From positions 68,670-132,669 of the forward strand of contig PMCA01000011.1 of the NCBI GenBank assembly GCA_003153935.1: a stretch of 64,000 bases of DNA, written 5' to 3'. The notes below the pieces were generated by a model that was given only the letters and a program-made list of their open reading frames with translations, searched no databases and had not been told where the DNA came from. The stretch is from Elusimicrobiota bacterium (lineage in GTDB: Bacteria; CAYTYR01; UBA6262). Of this stretch, positions 1 to 8,806 are shown piece by piece (positions within the stretch are counted from its first letter, which is position 1; the number at the start of each line of letters is the position of its first letter). The translations under genes were made by a program, and so were the position numbers.

Positions 1-895
1 GTCCTTTAACGCCGTCACGGCCCATGCCGCTCAACAGGACGCCGATGGCTTTCGCTCCGTATACTTGCGCCGCGGCTTCCATCATCGCGTCAATGCAAGG
101 TTTTACCCGGTGAATGGAGGGTTCACTTGATAAAGTAATTGCTCCGCCTTTCTTTATTCTTTCCACCTTTATAGTATAGCTTTCGGGCGCTAAAAAGGCT
201 GTAGAGGAGGGGACAATATCCCCGATCTTGGCCTCCCGTACGCCGATCTTGGAAATATTGCTTAAACGTTCGGTGAAAGATTTGATAAAAAATGATGGCA
301 TATGTTGCGCCACCAAAACTCCGCTGGGCAGGTCATAAGGGAATAAGGGCATGATCTCCATCAGCACTTTCGGCCCTCCGGCTGAAGATCCGATGCAAAT
401 TACCCGGTCAGACGGTTCCGCCACTCCGGTCACTCTCTCCCGGATACGGGTGGTGGGATATAAAACTTTCAATTTATTGCGGTCGATGCGGGCAGCGATC
501 TTGATCTTGTCGATTAATTCGTTCTTGACTTTATCAATCTCCATTTTGATACTGCCCAGATCAGCGTCTTGGGGCTTGGTAACAAAATCTACGGCACCGA
601 ATTCCAGCGCTTTTAGCGTGGCCTCCGCTCCATCCCTGGTAACCTTGCTGAACATAACTACCGGCGTCGGATTGGTCTTCATCAACATCTCCAGGGCAGT
701 CAAACCATCCATTTCCGGCATAATAATGTCCAGGGTGATAACGTCGGGATTAAGATTTTTGACCTTCTCTACCGTTTCCCGGCCGTCACTGGCGGTACCT
801 ACCACGGTTATCTGCGGGTCAGAATTAAGCATATCCGTGATGATTTTGCGCATAAAGTTGCTATCATCAACAACCAGTACCTTTATCTTTTCCAC
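1..895 (-). CDS. cheB: CheB, protein-glutamate methylesterase/deamidase (3' end cut by window edge)
   Basis: Chemotaxis methylesterase that removes methyl groups from (and deamidates) chemoreceptors, antagonising CheR; cytoplasmic. I translated this partial gene by hand. The start is a GTG at 893-895, seven bases behind a strong AGGAAAGGGG ribosome site. The N-terminal receiver has the DD pair at residues 8-9, phospho-acceptor Asp in LDIIMPEMDG and Lys in TKPQ. A linker leads to the esterase domain with the catalytic Ser motif GSSAGG, the His motif AQHMP and, at the very edge, GMGRDG carrying the catalytic Asp. About 298 codons are visible; roughly the last 50 residues of a normal CheB lie outside. 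It is the last visible gene of cheW-cheR-cheY-cheB. Confidence 0.95.
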   Translation of the reverse strand, partial: MEKIKVLVVDDSNFMRKIITDMLNSDPQITVVGTASDGRETVEKVKNLNPDVITLDIIMPEMDGLTALEMLMKTNPTPVVMFSKVTRDGAEATLKALEFGAVDFVTKPQDADLGSIKMEIDKVKNELIDKIKIAARIDRNKLKVLYPTTRIRERVTGVAEPSDRVICIGSSAGGPKVLMEIMPLFPYDLPSGVLVAQHMPSFFIKSFTERLSNISKIGVREAKIGDIVPSSTAFLAPESYTIKVERIKKGGAITLSSEPSIHRVKPCIDAMMEAAAQVYGAKAIGVLLSGMGRDGVKG

Positions 896-918
896 GCTCA
901 AACCCCTTTCCTCAATGG

Positions 919-1284
919 TTACGTCTTCAAAACTTTTCTAACCGCTTCAATCACCTTTTCCGGCTGGAACGGTTTGATAATGAAATTTTTGGCACCGGCT
1001 TGCATGGCTTCCACGATCAGAGCTTCCTGCCCCATGGCACTGACCATCAGGATCTGGGCGCTGCCATTTACTTTCATGATCTCCTTAACCGCTTTAATCC
1101 CGTTCTCTCCCGGCATGATGATATCCATGGTTACCAGATCGGGTTTTAATTCGGTATACTTGGCCACAGCTTGTTCGGCGTTTTCCGCTTCCCCGGCAAT
1201 TTCATAACCCTCTTTAGAAAGAATGTTCTTGAGGGTCATACGCATGAAAGCTGAGTCATCCACAATCATAATCCTTGTTCCCAT
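919..1284 (-). CDS. cheY: CheY-type single-domain response regulator
   Basis: Receiver-only protein of 121 residues, the normal CheY size, that carries phosphoryl signal from a kinase to an effector. Acidic pocket D9-D10, phospho-acceptor D54 in MDIIMPG, switch residue S82 and K104 in IKPF are all present. It lies between cheR and cheB in the chemotaxis operon, with 46 bases to cheR and 23 to cheB. No CheA or receptor gene is in the window. The target could be a flagellar motor, but with no flagellar genes here and a type IV pilus operon just upstream, control of twitching is as likely; that is inference. Confidence 0.93.
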   Translation of the reverse strand: MGTRIMIVDDSAFMRMTLKNILSKEGYEIAGEAENAEQAVAKYTELKPDLVTMDIIMPGENGIKAVKEIMKVNGSAQILMVSAMGQEALIVEAMQAGAKNFIIKPFQPEKVIEAVRKVLKT

Positions 1285-1330
1285 AATTTATCGCCTCCCC
1301 CTTTTGTTGAGTTCGTTGAAAACCTGAACT

Positions 1331-2146
1331 CTAGCTTTTTTGGAAAATCCGTTCGGTTACATTGAACCTTTCGAATAAACCCTCGTTGACGCTCATTAAG
1401 CTTTCTACTTTCCCCAGGACCAGGAATCCTTTAGGATTCAGGCTTTTGTAAAAATTCACCAGCATCCTGGTCTGCATTTCCTTGGTCAGGTAGATCATCA
1501 CGTTGCGGCAAAAAACAATATCCAGGTTCTTCAGCGGTTCCTCGCGGATAAAATCATGTTTGATGAATTTAACCATCGAGCGGATCTCATCTTTGACCCG
1601 GAATTTGCCGGTTTCCGGTATAAAATACTTGCTTACTACATCCGGCACCGCGTTCTCCAGGGCGGCCGGCCCGTAAATCCCGGCCCGGGCCTTATTCAAA
1701 CTGAAATCATCTATGTCCGTCCCAAAAATAGAAATAGTATACTTGTCCAGGTTGCTTTTGAGCCGGTCCATCAGGCAAATAGAGATGGAATACGGTTCTT
1801 CGCCGCTGGAACAACCGCAGCTCCAAACCCTGATGATATTATTCTGGCTCTTTTTCTTTTCTGCCAGTAGCGAAGGTATCACCACGCTGTCAAAAACCTT
1901 ATACACGGATATGTCCCGGAAGAACTGGGTAACATTGATAGTAATATCGTCAAAGAGCTTAATATACTCTTCCGGGTGGTTATCCAGAACGTTGGCGTAT
2001 TCATTGAAGGTGGACACCTTCCAGGCCCGCATGCGCACGCCAAAGCGTCTTTTCAGGTAACTTTCACGGTACTGCCGGCAATCAAATCCGCGATCCTTAA
2101 AAATTTTCCTGACTAAATATTCAAAATCCGGTTCGCTATATGTCAT
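1331..2146 (-). CDS. cheR: CheR, chemoreceptor glutamate methyltransferase
   Basis: S-adenosylmethionine-dependent methyltransferase that methylates glutamates on chemoreceptors. At 271 residues it has the usual CheR size. An N-terminal helical domain (about 1-75) ends in NVTQFFRD, followed by the SAM-binding signature WSCGCSSGEEPYS near residue 110 and FGTDID near 143. The FCRNVMIYL block near residue 215 is typical of the family. Its ATG is one base after the cheW stop, implying translational coupling. Function is firm at family level; the receptor it acts on is not in the window. Confidence 0.95.
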   Translation of the reverse strand: MTYSEPDFEYLVRKIFKDRGFDCRQYRESYLKRRFGVRMRAWKVSTFNEYANVLDNHPEEYIKLFDDITINVTQFFRDISVYKVFDSVVIPSLLAEKKKSQNNIIRVWSCGCSSGEEPYSISICLMDRLKSNLDKYTISIFGTDIDDFSLNKARAGIYGPAALENAVPDVVSKYFIPETGKFRVKDEIRSMVKFIKHDFIREEPLKNLDIVFCRNVMIYLTKEMQTRMLVNFYKSLNPKGFLVLGKVESLMSVNEGLFERFNVTERIFQKS

Positions 2147-2147
2147 T

Positions 2148-2687
2148 TTATTCCGCTGCCGCCTGGTTTTCTTTTTTGGCGCCAGTGGCTCCCGGACCTT
2201 CCTCCGCAGCCATCTTATTCAATTTTTCCAGGGTGCTCTTCTCCAGGTCAGTCAGGACCTTATCCAGGTCCAGCAATATGATGAGGCGCCGATCCATTTT
2301 ACCCACGCCCTTGAGGTATTCGGCGTCAATATCGGTAATGGTCGGCGGTAAAGGGTCGATCGCATCATTGGCAAGGCGCAGGACTTCACTCACGCTGTCT
2401 ACCACCAACCCGACGGTTTGGCTGGAAACCTCGGCCACTACCACCCGGGTATTGGCGTCATCCTCCTTTTTGGTCAGACCGAAACGGTCCCGCAGGTCGA
2501 TTATGGGGATAATCTTGCCGCGCAGATTGATCACGCCCTCTACAAAAGTGGGCATGCCCGGTATACGGGTGATACCTACCGGGCGAATAATTTCCTGAAC
2601 TTGCGCGATGCCGATGCCATATTCTTCGTTGGACAGGCCAAAGACCACTATTTGGGAGGTGCCTTCTTCTTTCTTCTCCTGGATCAT
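2148..2687 (-). CDS. cheW: CheW, chemotaxis adaptor protein
   Basis: Adaptor that links chemoreceptors to the CheA kinase. The CheW SH3-like double barrel spans about residues 12-150 (QIVVFGLSNEEYGI, VINLRGKIIPIIDLRDRFG). At 179 residues it is a little longer than the usual ~160, through an Ala/Glu-rich tail after residue 150. First gene of the operon; an AAGGAG ribosome site sits seven bases before the ATG, and a sigma70-type promoter lies at 2756-2785. No cheA partner is visible, so the kinase must be encoded elsewhere. Confidence 0.95.
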   Translation of the reverse strand: MIQEKKEEGTSQIVVFGLSNEEYGIGIAQVQEIIRPVGITRIPGMPTFVEGVINLRGKIIPIIDLRDRFGLTKKEDDANTRVVVAEVSSQTVGLVVDSVSEVLRLANDAIDPLPPTITDIDAEYLKGVGKMDRRLIILLDLDKVLTDLEKSTLEKLNKMAAEEGPGATGAKKENQAAAE

Positions 2688-2755
2688 GTTGGTCTCCTTA
2701 AAATTATCCTTGGACCTCGACCATATTTTTGGTAAAGTTAGACTCTATTCAATTG

Positions 2756-2785
2756 ATTTTATTATATATCCGGGCACTTTGTCAA
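2756..2785 (-). promoter_or_regulatory. Predicted sigma70 promoter of the che operon
   Basis: On the minus strand TTGACA (2785-2780) and TAAAAT (2761-2756) are 18 bases apart. It lies between pilQ and cheW, so cheW-R-Y-B probably has its own start besides any read-through from the pilus operon. Confidence 0.55.
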
Positions 2786-2807
2786 GTACATTTATCCGTC
2801 AGGAATT

Positions 2808-4361
2808 TTATTTCCTCTCCTGCTCTATTTTCAACATATTTTCGCGGGAATATTCCTCGATCCGGCTGGAAGTCAGGATATGAGGCGTGACAAAGATCAT
2901 CAGGTCGACTTTCTGAACTGTATCGCTGTTTTGCCGGAACAGGGCCCCCAGCAAGGGAATGCTGCCCAGGATCGGGATCTTATAAGAAACCTTGGATTTG
3001 CGGGTGGTGGTCAAACCTCCGATTACCACGGTTTTGCCGTCGCGCACGTTAACCTTGGTAGAAGCTTTCCGGAGAGATCTTATCGGGATCCCGATGTTTT
3101 CCCCGTTCTGGAAGGATACTTCCGGTTCCAGCTCCAGGTTAACTACGTTACCCTCTTTAATATGCGGCGTAACGCCCAGGATTATACCGACATCCAGAAA
3201 TTCTATGGCGTACTGAGGATTACCCTTGGCGTCATAGCCGGAAAATTGGTTATACGGGAACTTATCGGTTATTTCTATCCTGGCCTTTTCATTGTTGACC
3301 ACCGTAATGGTGGGATTGGACAGGAGTTCGGCCTTATTGGTAGTTACCAGCGCGTTGATCATGGCCCGGAATTTATCTGTTACTTCGCCGTAAACCAGGC
3401 TAGTGCCCAGGCCCTGCGTAACATAACCCAGATTCTGGGTATCCGTAGCTATGGGTGGGGTGTTGTACACGGTATTAAAAGTGAAAGTCTGGCCATGGCT
3501 GCCAGGCTGGTAGATCCACTGGGCGCCGATCTGGCTCAAAACATTGGAATTCACTTCAACTAATTCCGCGCTGATGATAACCTGGGGAGTTTCCCGGTCC
3601 AATTTCAGCACTAGGTCCGCGATCTTATCCAGAATATTATTCTGATCCTTAACTACCAAGGAGTTCAGGCTTTCATCCACATCCGCGGCTCCGTCCGAAG
3701 ACAGGGTCTTGGCGATCTCATCCTTTACTTTGGCCGCGGAGGCGTATTGCAAGGTGAAAACACGGGTTTGAACTTCGGTGCCGGACCCGGCGGGCCGTTC
3801 TGAACCGGCCGATTTCACGTCCAGCGCGTCAATGACATCAATGATACGGTTAAAATTCCTATAGGTATCGGAAACTATCAGAACTTTGGTCTCGCGGTCC
3901 ACGTCGATATTACCTTGCGCGCTTAACACATTGACCACCGTGGTCTTAGCTTGCAGCGGATCCATGTTCTTGATGTTGAAGATCCGGGTATCGATCTGGG
4001 TGGGCAGGAGAGCCGAGATCTCGATAATATTTTTATCCGGGAAAACCTTATAGGCGAAACCGCTGTTGGTGAGAATGGAGGTCAGCACGTCTTCGATCGG
4101 TACATCCTTAAAAAAGAAATTAACCTTGCGGCCCCGAACCTTGTCCACCAGATAAAAATTTATGTTGTTCTGCTGGGACAGGAGTCGGAGAGCATCGTCC
4201 AGGTCGACGTTGCGGAAATCGATGGAGATTTTCTTGGCTCGGACCAGATCCCAAAAATTCGGATTGTCCGCGGCCCAAAGCCGGGCCGTCGGCAGCGGCC
4301 CCGGTACTATCCAGGAAACCGCCAGGAACAGCGCTATTGCCAAGATTATTTTTTTATACAT
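2808..4361 (-). CDS. pilQ: PilQ/GspD-family outer-membrane secretin
   Basis: Multimeric outer-membrane channel through which the pilus (or pseudopilus-driven cargo) passes. A signal peptide covers residues 1-30. An STN-type N0 domain follows at about 45-110 (DFRNVDLDDALRLL, VPIEDVLTSIL), then secretin N1 repeats at about 125-260 and the secretin beta-barrel domain at about 270-505, with SNPTITVVNNEKARIEI and the VGIILGVTPHI block. At 517 residues it lacks the AMIN domains of proteobacterial PilQ. It is the last gene of the pilM/N-O-P-Q block. A PilQ role is favoured over GspD because of the pilM/N/O genes upstream. Confidence 0.92.
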   Translation of the reverse strand: MYKKIILAIALFLAVSWIVPGPLPTARLWAADNPNFWDLVRAKKISIDFRNVDLDDALRLLSQQNNINFYLVDKVRGRKVNFFFKDVPIEDVLTSILTNSGFAYKVFPDKNIIEISALLPTQIDTRIFNIKNMDPLQAKTTVVNVLSAQGNIDVDRETKVLIVSDTYRNFNRIIDVIDALDVKSAGSERPAGSGTEVQTRVFTLQYASAAKVKDEIAKTLSSDGAADVDESLNSLVVKDQNNILDKIADLVLKLDRETPQVIISAELVEVNSNVLSQIGAQWIYQPGSHGQTFTFNTVYNTPPIATDTQNLGYVTQGLGTSLVYGEVTDKFRAMINALVTTNKAELLSNPTITVVNNEKARIEITDKFPYNQFSGYDAKGNPQYAIEFLDVGIILGVTPHIKEGNVVNLELEPEVSFQNGENIGIPIRSLRKASTKVNVRDGKTVVIGGLTTTRKSKVSYKIPILGSIPLLGALFRQNSDTVQKVDLMIFVTPHILTSSRIEEYSRENMLKIEQERK

Positions 4362-4365
4362 TGCC

Positions 4366-4920
4366 TCAACCTCCCCTGACCCTCAAAGTTATAGTTTTCG
4401 CATCGTTTTTTAGCAATACCCGGTTCTTTAAAATACTTATGACCAGGTAAGCTTTTTTACCTTTGATATAAAGATATTCGCCTTCGTGCACTACTTGACC
4501 GTTAATGACCGCCAAGGCTTTATTCTTGTACCAGGCTATGCCTGTAAGCTCCAGCAGGTCTTCCTCTTTAGCGGGAGTTACCGCTACAGGACCGGGAGTT
4601 ACCGTATTATTCTCCGGGCTCGAATCGCCTGCACCGACAAAGGGATCCCGGCCCCAAGCTTGGCCGCTGCTGTCACCAGCCGCTTCCGGTGTTGATCCCA
4701 GTACGGCGAATTCCTTCTCCGTCGTATTGGCCCTGGTCGATGGTACGGACTCAACCGGTACCGCAGTGTCCGTCACTTCTCCCGTCGCCGCGGGCGCGCT
4801 TTCCGGTGCCGGAGTTGGTTTTAATACCATCTGTTTGTAAACAAATAAAATAGCCAGTCCCAGCGCGACCAGGATAATGATTTGCTTTTTGTCGGGTGAC
4901 TTCTTTCCTTCCGGAGCCAT
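4366..4920 (-). CDS. PilP/GspC-like inner-membrane alignment protein
   Basis: Protein of 184 residues with a short basic cytoplasmic start, one membrane segment (about 13-31), a Pro/Ala/Thr-rich low-complexity linker (about 35-110), and a C-terminal beta domain from about 120 (LLELTGIAWYKNKALAVING, VHEGEYLYIKG) that matches the homology-region fold of PilP and GspC. In this position, between pilO and pilQ, it should connect the inner-membrane PilN-PilO complex to the secretin. PilP is usually a lipoprotein; this one has a membrane anchor and no lipobox, more like GspC. Assignment rests on fold-like pattern and position. Confidence 0.75.
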   Translation of the reverse strand: MAPEGKKSPDKKQIIILVALGLAILFVYKQMVLKPTPAPESAPAATGEVTDTAVPVESVPSTRANTTEKEFAVLGSTPEAAGDSSGQAWGRDPFVGAGDSSPENNTVTPGPVAVTPAKEEDLLELTGIAWYKNKALAVINGQVVHEGEYLYIKGKKAYLVISILKNRVLLKNDAKTITLRVRGG

Positions 4921-4922
4921 GG

Positions 4923-5486
4923 TTATCCTTCACTGCTAATGATATACGTATATACCTGCAGGGTAACATCGATATAAGGCAGCTTTTCCGTATTGCGGGT
5001 GATCTTCAGGCTTTCCACCTTGATCAACCGTGGCAGTTTTTTCAAGTTAGCTAAATATTCGCCCAAATTACGGTAACGGCAGCGCATGGTGATCTCGATC
5101 GGCAGCCGGTTATAGGACAAACCTCCCTGCTGTTCCCCTGTTTCCAGGGGTTTAGTATTGATCGAAACATAAGTGATATTAGCCTGGTTGGCCACAGTGG
5201 CCAGGGCTTGCAGCAAGCTGGGGATCTGCTTGGAATCCGGCAGTTTATTCCTAAAGTACTGCCATTGCTGTTCCATCTTACCGGCTTCTTCGCGGATCTT
5301 ATTCAGGTCCCGCAGAAATTCGTAGGCTCGTTGTATCTCATCGTTTATTTGTTGTATCTCCGCTTTTTGCTGCGCGATCTTATCACGGGCCGGCTGGATA
5401 AAGAAATACTGGCTGAAGCCGGCGATACCGGCGAAGATCAGGAAGTATTTCAATAAAGCCTTTTCTTTCGCGCCTATCTTTTTCAT
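4923..5486 (-). CDS. pilO: PilO, type IV pilus alignment subcomplex protein
   Basis: Inner-membrane protein of 187 residues. One membrane segment at about 12-30, a coiled coil at about 33-80 (ARDKIAQQKAEIQQINDEI) and a C-terminal ferredoxin-like domain with the PilO hallmark LGEYLANLKKLPRLIKVESL near residue 145. PilO dimerises with PilN to form the periplasmic alignment complex. It overlaps the upstream pilM-pilN gene by four bases, indicating coupled translation. Confidence 0.92.
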   Translation of the reverse strand: MKKIGAKEKALLKYFLIFAGIAGFSQYFFIQPARDKIAQQKAEIQQINDEIQRAYEFLRDLNKIREEAGKMEQQWQYFRNKLPDSKQIPSLLQALATVANQANITYVSINTKPLETGEQQGGLSYNRLPIEITMRCRYRNLGEYLANLKKLPRLIKVESLKITRNTEKLPYIDVTLQVYTYIISSEG

Positions 5487-7246
5487 GGTTGGCCGCCAAG
5501 CTCGTCTTTTAGTTTACACTGCACCTCGAACGTTATAAAATTTTTATTCTGTCCTGCCGCTTCCTGCTCCTTTTGCAGGGAGATCAAGTCGGTATCCTTA
5601 AAATAGGCCGATTTTTCCAGTGCTTGCAAGAACTGGGCCAGGACCGCCTCCGGCCGGTCTCCTCCCAGCATCACCATGCCTTTTAAATTGAGAATGGGTA
5701 AGAGTGACGGCGGTGTTACTCTCGGAGTGCCAGCAGCTTCGGCTCCGGTGGTCGGCGGCGGAACCGCGGAGGCGTCAATTTTTTCCTTTTCAAAGGAAAG
5801 TTCATCCAAAATTACCCGGCCGGGGGTTATGTTGCTCAGGGACTTGAGCATTTCTACCCATTTAGGATCTCCGACCGTCAATAGGTTGATTAAATTTTGC
5901 CGGGTGGTCATTTTTTCTTTTAATTGCTGCAGTTCATAGGCCTGGGATACCTGCTGTTTAATATCATCCAGGGCCGTCTGGTTGCTGGACACGATCTTCT
6001 GATAAGTCCTGATTTGCATGTACAATGAAATATAGACCATGCCAAAAATGAAAACTATCAGGAAACTGATAATGGCTGTCATAGCGCTGCGGGCAGTCTT
6101 AGAGGCCTGCTCCTTCAGCTCCTGCGGCAACAGGTTGATGCCTTTGGTACCGGTCAGCGCCGCGCCGACAGCAATGGATAATCGCGGGCTCAGTTCGGCC
6201 AGTTCTTTTTGGCGCTCCTCCGGCAAGTCCATCTGTATGTTTTTTAGGGGTTGGCTTACTTCGACGTCCATGCCTAAAGCGCCTTGCAGGAATTCACGCA
6301 ACCCTTTTAATTCCGCGTTGCCGCCCAACAAAACTACTTTGGCCACCCGCCGGCCGCGCGATTCTTCTCGATAATAGTCCAGGGAACGGCGTATTTCGTT
6401 GGCCAACCGCTCCATCACCGGCCGCACTAAAGGCACGATCTGGTTGCTATTGATCTCGGGGGTCAACTGCTGGGGATTTTTTTCATCCGGAATGCCCCAG
6501 TTCTTTTTCAGGATATCCGCCTGATTTATATCTATTTCTATCTGCCCGCTGTCAGAGATCAGGGTGCCAACCATAGCCCGGGTGATGGTGTTGCCGCCTA
6601 GCGGAATCTCCCGGTTAAAGACCAGGGTTTCCCCAAAGAATATGTTGATCGTGGTGGCTTCGGCGCCGGTATTGACCACGGCCAGGGCCTCATCAGCCTT
6701 GAAATAATCATTTTTCTTAAAGATCTCCCGCAGGGCGAAAGGCGCGACAGTGACGCTTTGCGGGCGTATCTGCACGTTCTGCAGCAGGGCCAGGTGCTGG
6801 TCGATAACGAATTTCTCTACGGCTACTACCAGCAGTTCCAGCTTCTTAACATTTTTATCGGTAACTTCTCCCAATACCTGATAATCTACTACCGCGTTCT
6901 CAATAGGGAAGGGGATGTGCTCCTTGGCTTCCCATTTCACCGCCTCCAGCAATTCATCTTTGGGCATGTTCGGCACCAACACTTTGCGTACCGACACGCG
7001 CTGGCCGGAGATCACCGTAACTATTCTGGTTTTTTTAAGATTGATCCCTTCGATACTTTTGCGCAATACCTCCAGGACTACTTCCATGGAAACATTTTCT
7101 TTTTTCTCGGTACTTAAGGGAAATTCACCTATGCGGTAGTCCACTACCGCCAAGCCATTGACGCTTTCTTTCAGCACGATGACCTTAACCGCGGTGGTAC
7201 CGATATCCAAACCCACCAAAGGTTGTATGTTACGGATGAATTTCAC
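5483..7246 (-). CDS. PilM-PilN fusion protein
   Basis: Natural fusion of two pilus assembly proteins in one 587-residue chain. Residues 1 to about 365 are PilM, an actin-like ATP-binding cytoplasmic protein (GLDIGTTAVKVIVLK at the phosphate-1 loop, VVNTGAEATTINIF, VLLGGNAELKG). Residues from about 375 are PilN. At the junction stands GINLLPQEL, the peptide that in free PilN is its cytoplasmic N-terminus and docks onto PilM. A membrane segment (about 395-412), a coiled coil and a PilN periplasmic domain (VEMLKSLSNITPGRVILDEL) follow. The normal two-gene arrangement is expected in most bacteria. There is no internal start needed to explain the reading frame. Confidence 0.93.
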   Translation of the reverse strand: MKFIRNIQPLVGLDIGTTAVKVIVLKESVNGLAVVDYRIGEFPLSTEKKENVSMEVVLEVLRKSIEGINLKKTRIVTVISGQRVSVRKVLVPNMPKDELLEAVKWEAKEHIPFPIENAVVDYQVLGEVTDKNVKKLELLVVAVEKFVIDQHLALLQNVQIRPQSVTVAPFALREIFKKNDYFKADEALAVVNTGAEATTINIFFGETLVFNREIPLGGNTITRAMVGTLISDSGQIEIDINQADILKKNWGIPDEKNPQQLTPEINSNQIVPLVRPVMERLANEIRRSLDYYREESRGRRVAKVVLLGGNAELKGLREFLQGALGMDVEVSQPLKNIQMDLPEERQKELAELSPRLSIAVGAALTGTKGINLLPQELKEQASKTARSAMTAIISFLIVFIFGMVYISLYMQIRTYQKIVSSNQTALDDIKQQVSQAYELQQLKEKMTTRQNLINLLTVGDPKWVEMLKSLSNITPGRVILDELSFEKEKIDASAVPPPTTGAEAAGTPRVTPPSLLPILNLKGMVMLGGDRPEAVLAQFLQALEKSAYFKDTDLISLQKEQEAAGQNKNFITFEVQCKLKDELGGQP

Positions 7247-7270
7247 TCTTTTCCCTTTCGTACCGCAAAC

Positions 7271-8236
7271 TTAATATAAAGCCGCATTGCTGTAAACATT
7301 ACTGCTGATCTGATCCCAGATGGAAGTTATATTGGTATTCGCCAAAGTACTCGGCATCACCCGGAAGATGGTAGCTCCCGGTCCGGGAGTACTGGTCAAC
7401 ACGCAACTGCGCACATATTTCTCGGTGAAACTGGCTCCGGATATGTTGTTAATGCGGCAGCGCGAGCGGATGCGTATCCAGGGCACTTCGATCTCGCTCA
7501 TTTGCACCCGGTTCCCGCTATAACCGGTGATATTACACTGCAAATAATTAACGTCGGTAACAACAGCCGGAAAAATATCGTTCCACTGGTTGGTTCCGGG
7601 ATCAACGGCCCGAGTATATCTAACCGTGTAAGTTACGCCGTCAGTCGAAGTAGACCAGGAATAATTTGTCGGCCGTCCCGCCGCTGCCGCTCCCTGGCGC
7701 CTCATTCTTATTTCATTAACGGCGTAATTAGAGCCGTTGGGGAACTGGATGGTCAAAGTTACCAGCGGGCCGGGGTTATTGACGGTCCGCCAACTGCTCG
7801 CCATATTACCATCCACGGCATTAGCCAGGACATTCGCTCCTTGTACGCCCACATTGGAAGTAATATTAGCGATACCAAAAGGCGCCGGATTAGTACTCAA
7901 AGCCAGATTCCAATTATCAACAAGGAAACTGTAACTTACCGAAAGATTATTTGGCAAATTCTCTGTCTGGGGACCGAAAGTTCCCAGGTTCCCGGCTGCC
8001 GGCTGGATCGTGTTCCAGATATTCAAGGAATTATTCTGTAAATATTGCACCGCGCGGGCCTGGGCCGCGTCGGCGGCATAGAAAGCCTGGATGCCAGCTT
8101 GTTTAACGGCTACGTCCGCCGTACCCCGCCCGGTCAATTCTATATAGGCGACCACTATGCCAGCGACCATGATAACGAAGAAAAATACGAAAATTAAGGC
8201 AAATCCGTTCTTTTTAGTTAATATTTTTAACGACAT
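7271..8236 (-). CDS. PilX/GspK-like pilin-type protein with discoidin (F5/8 type C)-like domain
   Basis: Protein of 321 residues with a class III pilin-like start: KKNG then a hydrophobic helix (about 12-33) without the Glu at +5, followed by AFYAADAAQARAVQYL, the region conserved in PilX-like minor pilins. From about residue 120 to 255 the sequence reads like a galactose-binding, discoidin-type domain: ANAVDGNMASSWRT, NEIRMRRQG, YSWSTSTDGVTYTVRY and a closing strand SEIEVPWIRIRSR. Such domains bind sugars or lipids on surfaces, so a pilus-tip adhesin role is possible but inferred. Four-gene minor pilin cluster between pilM-pilN and the main pilin; it overlaps the upstream gene by one base. 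Confidence 0.72.
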   Translation of the reverse strand: MSLKILTKKNGFALIFVFFFVIMVAGIVVAYIELTGRGTADVAVKQAGIQAFYAADAAQARAVQYLQNNSLNIWNTIQPAAGNLGTFGPQTENLPNNLSVSYSFLVDNWNLALSTNPAPFGIANITSNVGVQGANVLANAVDGNMASSWRTVNNPGPLVTLTIQFPNGSNYAVNEIRMRRQGAAAAGRPTNYSWSTSTDGVTYTVRYTRAVDPGTNQWNDIFPAVVTDVNYLQCNITGYSGNRVQMSEIEVPWIRIRSRCRINNISGASFTEKYVRSCVLTSTPGPGATIFRVMPSTLANTNITSIWDQISSNVYSNAALY

Positions 8237-8772
8237 TATAGATTCCGCGGATGTATTTCAAAACGCAAAGCCAAGTTTTGGGTATTTTTGGTTTCGTCAA
8301 GTGTCACGATTATCTGATTGCCGACACCGGAAAAATTAGTGCTGGGAGGTGGGTTTATACCATAGCAGAGTGAACGCCCCGAACCAAAAACCGGGACGCC
8401 ATTATAGGTCATAAAACGTAATTCATAGGAAGCAAATGGGTAAGTGCTGGGCCAACCGGCATCACTGGGATTATAGAGGTAAAAGATACAGGATTCCGCG
8501 CCCGGAGTGGTCGGATCAACGTTGGCGGTAAAAATAATCCGCCCCGGATTAATGATCGTAAAAGTGCTGGCTTTCACTAAATAATTATTCATCAGGTCCC
8601 GGGCTTGGGATAACTCACCGCGCAGGTTATAAGTATCCTGGCCGCTGTTCCAGATTCTCATAACAGACGGGTAAAAAGAAACAGTTATGGCCAACAATAT
8701 CGACAGGAGCGCTATGGCCACCAATAATTCGACTATCGTGACACCCTTCTGGCTGGGTATAATACTCTCCAC
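8236..8772 (-). CDS. Minor prepilin with class III signal (PilW/GspJ-like)
   Basis: Prepilin-like protein of 178 residues. Prepilin peptidase site SQKG followed by VTIVELLVAIALLSILL, with Glu at +5 of the mature protein. After the helix comes ARDLMNNYLVKASTF, a pattern shared with GspJ/PilW-type minor pilins. The remainder is a small beta-rich head domain. Its stop overlaps the start of the next gene. Role as priming minor pilin is inferred from position and signal only. Confidence 0.8.
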   Translation of the reverse strand: MESIIPSQKGVTIVELLVAIALLSILLAITVSFYPSVMRIWNSGQDTYNLRGELSQARDLMNNYLVKASTFTIINPGRIIFTANVDPTTPGAESCIFYLYNPSDAGWPSTYPFASYELRFMTYNGVPVFGSGRSLCYGINPPPSTNFSGVGNQIIVTLDETKNTQNLALRFEIHPRNL

Positions 8773-8806
8773 CTCTACCTTAAATTATAAGCGCTATATA
8801 TCTAAT

